DNA from: Deltaproteobacteria bacterium
GTDB taxonomy: Bacteria; Myxococcota_A; UBA796; UBA2385
Direction: 5' to 3'
NCBI GenBank assembly: GCA_003694325.1
Contig: RFKJ01000502.1
Coordinates: 1-8,658, forward strand
DNA length: 8,658 nucleotides
Part shown: piece after piece, positions 5,797-8,658 of the stretch
How the letters are laid out: every line of letters begins with the position of its first letter
Numbering within the stretch: position 1 is the stretch's first letter
Made by a program: the position numbers and the translations under genes
Notes under the pieces: model-generated
Seen by the model: only the letters and a program-made list of their open reading frames with translations
Database searches by the model: none
What the model was told of the DNA's origin: nothing

Positions 5797-7752
5797 GTGG
5801 CTCGCCCCCTGCGTCGTCTGCTCATCGCCAACCGGGGCGAGATCGCCTGCCGGATCATGCGCACCGCCCGGGCGATGGGGCTGGACAGCGTGGCGGTCTA
5901 CAGCGACGCCGACGCCGACGCGCCGCACGTCCGGCAGGCCGACCTCGCCGTGCGGATCGGGCCGGCGGAGGCCGCCCGGAGCTACCTCTGCGCCGACGCC
6001 ATCCTGGCCGCAGCCGAACGTTGTAAGGCCGACGCCATCCACCCCGGCTACGGGTTCCTCTCCGAGAACGCCGAGTTCGCGCGGGCCGTGGTCGACGCCG
6101 GTCTCACCTGGGTCGGCCCTCCGCCGGCCGCCATCGCCGCCATGGGAGACAAGGCGGCCGCCAAGGCCACCATGCGCAATGCCGGCGTCCCGGTGGTGCC
6201 CGGGGCCGAAGGAGATCGCGCCGCCCTGCTGGCCGCCTCCCCCGACATCGGCGTGCCCCTGCTGGTCAAGGCCGCCGGCGGCGGAGGGGGCCGCGGGATG
6301 CGCCGGGTCGACCGCCTCGCGGACCTGCCCGCCGCGCTGGACGCCGCCGGCCGCGAGGCCGCCCAGGCATTCGGCAACGGCACGCTGCTGCTGGAGCGCC
6401 TGGTCACCGACGCCCGCCATGTCGAGATCCAGGTCCTGGCGGACGACCGGGGCCACACCATCCACCTCGGGGAGCGGGACTGCTCCATCCAGCGCCGCCA
6501 CCAGAAGGTGATCGAGGAGGCACCGTCCCCCGCCGTGGACGCAGGCTTGCGGGCCGCCATGGGCCGGGCCGCGGTCCAGGCGGCGCGCACCGTCGGCTAT
6601 GTCGGCGCCGGCACCGTGGAGTTCCTGCTGGCCCCCGACGGCCGCTTCTACTTCCTGGAGATGAACACCCGCCTGCAGGTCGAGCACCCGGTCACCGAGC
6701 TGGTGTGGGGCCTGGACCTGGTGGAGTGGCAGCTCCGGGTGGCCCGCGGCGAACCGGTGCCCTGGCAGCAGGACCGGCTCGAGCCCACCGGCCACGCCAT
6801 CGAGGCCCGGCTGTACGCCGAGGATCCGGACCACGGCTACCTCCCTCGCACCGGCCGCATCGAGGCCTTCCTGGCTCCCGACCTGCCGGGCCTGCGCTTC
6901 GACCACGCCATCCGGGCCGGCGTCGAGGTGGGCGCCCACTACGATCCCATGCTCGGCAAGCTCGTCGCCTGGGGCCGCGACCGCGACGCCGCCCTGGCCA
7001 CCCTCGACCGCGGCCTCGGCGAACTGGTGCTCTTGGGGGTGGACACCAATCGCCGCTGGTTGCGCCGGCTGCTCGCCCACCCCGACGTGCGCAGCGGCCG
7101 GGTCAGCACCCGCTTCCTCGACGACACGACGCTTCCCCCGCAGCCGGTCGACCCCGGCCTCCTGGCCGCCGCCACCGCCCTGTGGCTGGAGGGCCGGGGC
7201 GGCGATCAGGTGCCGCTCCGCAACGGGCACCCCATCGTCCAGCCGCTCGACCTCGAGATCAACGGGACGCATCCCGACATCCGGTTCCGGTTCGACCCGA
7301 CGCTGGTGGTCGTGGTCGACGACGAGCCGTACGCCGTGACCCTGCACGGTTCGCCGGCCCCCCGCCGCCCGGTCACGGTGGACGGGCTGACCATCACGGT
7401 CCACGCCGCGGTCGCCGGAGAATGCCTGTGGGTCGAGCACGGGGACCGGGCCATCCACGTCCGGCCCGCCCGCCGCACCGCCGCCGGGGCCGCCGCCGTC
7501 GGAACCGGCAGCATCCGGGCCCCCACCAGCGGTCGCGTCGTCGGGGTGGATGTCGCCGAGGGCGACCGGGTCGAGGAGGGCGCCGTCCTGCTCCGCCTGG
7601 AGGCGATGAAGCTGGAGACCCCGGTGCGGGCGGACGTGGCCGGCGTCGTCGCCCGCCTGCCGGCGAGCCCCGGCCAGGTCGTCGAGCAGGGCGCGCTCGT
7701 CGCCGTCATCACCCCGACCCCCGGTCGGGCCGAGGAGGAGACCGAGGCATGA
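5797..7752 (+). CDS. Acyl-CoA carboxylase alpha subunit: biotin carboxylase plus biotin carrier (AtuF / MccA-like)
   Basis: A 651-residue fused alpha subunit, typical for MCC, GCC and PCC. The biotin carboxylase domain spans about 1-445. It has ANRGEIACRI (11-20), HPGYGFLSEN (82-91), Lys158, the glycine-rich ATP lid GGGGGRGM (161-168), HLGERDCSIQRRHQKVIEEAPSP (223-245) and EMNTRLQVEHPVTE (288-301) with metal-binding Glu288 and catalytic Arg292 and Glu296. A linker/BT-like region (450-570) precedes the biotinyl domain, where Lys605 in EAMKLE is the predicted biotinylation site. The residue after lysine is Leu, not the usual Met. The enzyme carboxylates biotin with ATP and bicarbonate and pairs with the beta subunit at 2987-4600. 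GTG is the only sensible start. Its stop overlaps the next gene (ATGA). Substrate class follows from the beta subunit, not from this one. Confidence 0.94.
   Translation: MARPLRRLLIANRGEIACRIMRTARAMGLDSVAVYSDADADAPHVRQADLAVRIGPAEAARSYLCADAILAAAERCKADAIHPGYGFLSENAEFARAVVDAGLTWVGPPPAAIAAMGDKAAAKATMRNAGVPVVPGAEGDRAALLAASPDIGVPLLVKAAGGGGGRGMRRVDRLADLPAALDAAGREAAQAFGNGTLLLERLVTDARHVEIQVLADDRGHTIHLGERDCSIQRRHQKVIEEAPSPAVDAGLRAAMGRAAVQAARTVGYVGAGTVEFLLAPDGRFYFLEMNTRLQVEHPVTELVWGLDLVEWQLRVARGEPVPWQQDRLEPTGHAIEARLYAEDPDHGYLPRTGRIEAFLAPDLPGLRFDHAIRAGVEVGAHYDPMLGKLVAWGRDRDAALATLDRGLGELVLLGVDTNRRWLRRLLAHPDVRSGRVSTRFLDDTTLPPQPVDPGLLAAATALWLEGRGGDQVPLRNGHPIVQPLDLEINGTHPDIRFRFDPTLVVVVDDEPYAVTLHGSPAPRRPVTVDGLTITVHAAVAGECLWVEHGDRAIHVRPARRTAAGAAAVGTGSIRAPTSGRVVGVDVAEGDRVEEGAVLLRLEAMKLETPVRADVAGVVARLPASPGQVVEQGALVAVITPTPGRAEEETEA
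7733..7738 (+). promoter_or_regulatory. Ribosome binding site of the BKACE gene
   Basis: AGGAGG, within an AGGAGGAG run (7733-7740) in the last codons of the alpha subunit, lies about 8-10 bases before the ATG at 7749. That ATG overlaps the alpha-subunit stop as ATGA, again suggesting coupled translation. Confidence 0.65.
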
Positions 7753-8658
7753 GCGACACCGCCATCATCACCTGCGCGCTGACCGGGGTGCTCACCGACC
7801 CGGCCCGGCACCCCGTCCCGGTCACGGTGGCCGAGATGGCGGCCAGCGCCCGGCAGGCGGTCGACGCCGGGGCGAGCATCCTGCACGTCCACTTCCGACG
7901 CCAGGAGCCGGGCATGGGGGCGCTGCCGTCGTGGGACCCCGAGGTCGCCGCGGACATCGTGGATGCCATCCGGGCGACGTGCCCGGGCGTCATCATCAAC
8001 ATGAGCACCGGGGTCATCGGCCCGGACGTCTCCGGCCCGGTGGCCTGCATGCGCCGGGTCCGGCCGGAGATCGCCGCCTGCAACGCCGGCTCCCTCAACT
8101 ACCTCAAGGTCCGTCGGGATGGGCGCTGGGCCTGGCCGCCCATGGTGTTCGACAACCCCGTCGACAAGATCCAGGCCATGCTCGACGCCATGGCCGAGAC
8201 CGGGGCCCGGCCGGAATTCGAGTGCTTCGACACCGGCATCGTCCGCAGCGTCGCGATGTTCGTCGCCGCGGGCATGCTCGCCGGGGATCCGCGCCCGCCG
8301 GAGTACAACTTCGTGATGGGGGTCGCCAGCGGAATGCCCGCCGACCCGGCACTCCTCGACCTGCTGCCGCGGTGGATCCTGCCGGGCAGCCCCTGGCAGG
8401 TGACGGCCATCGGGCGGCAGGAGGTCTGGCCCCTGCATCGCCGGGCCGCCGAGCTGGGGGGCCACCTGCGAACCGGGGTCGAAGACACCTTCTACCTGCC
8501 TTCGGGAGCCCGCTGCCGCGGCAACGGCGACCTCGTCGAAGCCATGGTGGCCATCGCCCGGGAATGCGGTCGCCGCGTGGCCTCGCCCACCGAGGCGCGG
8601 GCGCTGCTGGACCTGCCGAGCGGCGAGCCGACGCCAGCGGAGCCGACGGCGACCCCGA
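7749..8658 (+). CDS. Beta-keto acid cleavage enzyme (BKACE, DUF849 family), 3' end outside the window
   Basis: 303 codons are visible without a stop. The family is a zinc-dependent TIM barrel that converts a beta-keto acid plus acetyl-CoA into acetoacetate plus a new acyl-CoA; the founding member is Kce of lysine fermentation. The metal histidines His46 and His48 (ILHVHFRR) fall at the same numbers as in Kce, and Glu245 in GVEDTFYL is the expected third ligand. Other family marks are INMSTG (83-88), NAGSLNY (112-118), FECFDTG (157-163), MGVASGMPADP (190-200) and GNGDLVEAM (258-266) followed by SPTEARALL. Deviations are HFRRQEPG where HxRD is common, and EDT for EDN. The homologous part ends near 290 and a Pro/Thr/Glu-rich tail continues past the edge. 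Its place in a carboxylase operon suggests a role in cleaving or rebuilding a keto acid from that pathway. Substrate unknown. Confidence 0.88.
   Translation, partial: MSDTAIITCALTGVLTDPARHPVPVTVAEMAASARQAVDAGASILHVHFRRQEPGMGALPSWDPEVAADIVDAIRATCPGVIINMSTGVIGPDVSGPVACMRRVRPEIAACNAGSLNYLKVRRDGRWAWPPMVFDNPVDKIQAMLDAMAETGARPEFECFDTGIVRSVAMFVAAGMLAGDPRPPEYNFVMGVASGMPADPALLDLLPRWILPGSPWQVTAIGRQEVWPLHRRAAELGGHLRTGVEDTFYLPSGARCRGNGDLVEAMVAIARECGRRVASPTEARALLDLPSGEPTPAEPTATP

Noticed and set aside
4381..7458. A 1025-codon open frame on the minus strand, the longest single frame in the window
   Set aside because: It lies antisense to the dehydrogenase and alpha subunit. Its translation is Gly/Val/His/Asp-rich with no recognisable domain, as expected from the complementary strand of GC3-biased genes.

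Overview
The window is very GC-rich (about 70% by eye) and densely coding, with strong G/C bias at third codon positions, a GTG start and short or overlapping gene junctions. This points to a high-GC bacterium. The secreted lysyl-endopeptidase-like protease with a trailing 'W..xGxWAxGxP' type module would fit a myxobacterial, planctomycete-like or actinobacterial MAG, but nothing here fixes the phylum.

Layout. Positions 1-1755 (minus strand) hold a secreted serine protease whose 3' end runs off the left edge. It resembles Achromobacter protease I (lysyl endopeptidase), with the catalytic triad, all six structural cysteines and the S1 aspartate in place. About 280 bp of non-coding sequence (1756-2036) separates it from a divergent plus-strand operon and carries a plausible sigma70-type promoter and a G/C hairpin. 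The operon (2037 to the right edge) encodes, in order: a PECR/AtuB/AtuG-like short-chain dehydrogenase (SDR); an AtuC-like biotin-dependent acyl-CoA carboxylase carboxyltransferase (beta) subunit; an AtuD-like acyl-CoA dehydrogenase; an AtuF-like biotin carboxylase/biotin carrier (alpha) subunit; and a DUF849 beta-keto acid cleavage enzyme (BKACE), whose end lies outside the window. Junctions are an ATGA overlap, a 29-nt gap, a 3-nt gap and another ATGA overlap, so the genes are very probably one transcript with translational coupling.

How the genes may work together. The order SDR-beta-dehydrogenase-alpha matches the Pseudomonas acyclic terpene utilisation cluster (atuB-C-D-E-F) without atuE, the 3-methylglutaconyl-CoA-type hydratase. 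The simplest reading is catabolism of a 3-methyl-branched acyl-CoA: the dehydrogenase introduces the 2,3 double bond, the alpha/beta carboxylase carboxylates the gamma-methyl group, and later steps cleave the product. The BKACE, which swaps a beta-keto acid with acetyl-CoA to give acetoacetate plus a new acyl-CoA, is not part of the textbook Atu or Liu routes. Its coupling to this carboxylase is the most interesting feature of the window. The substrate cannot be read from the sequence. The protease appears functionally unrelated to the operon.
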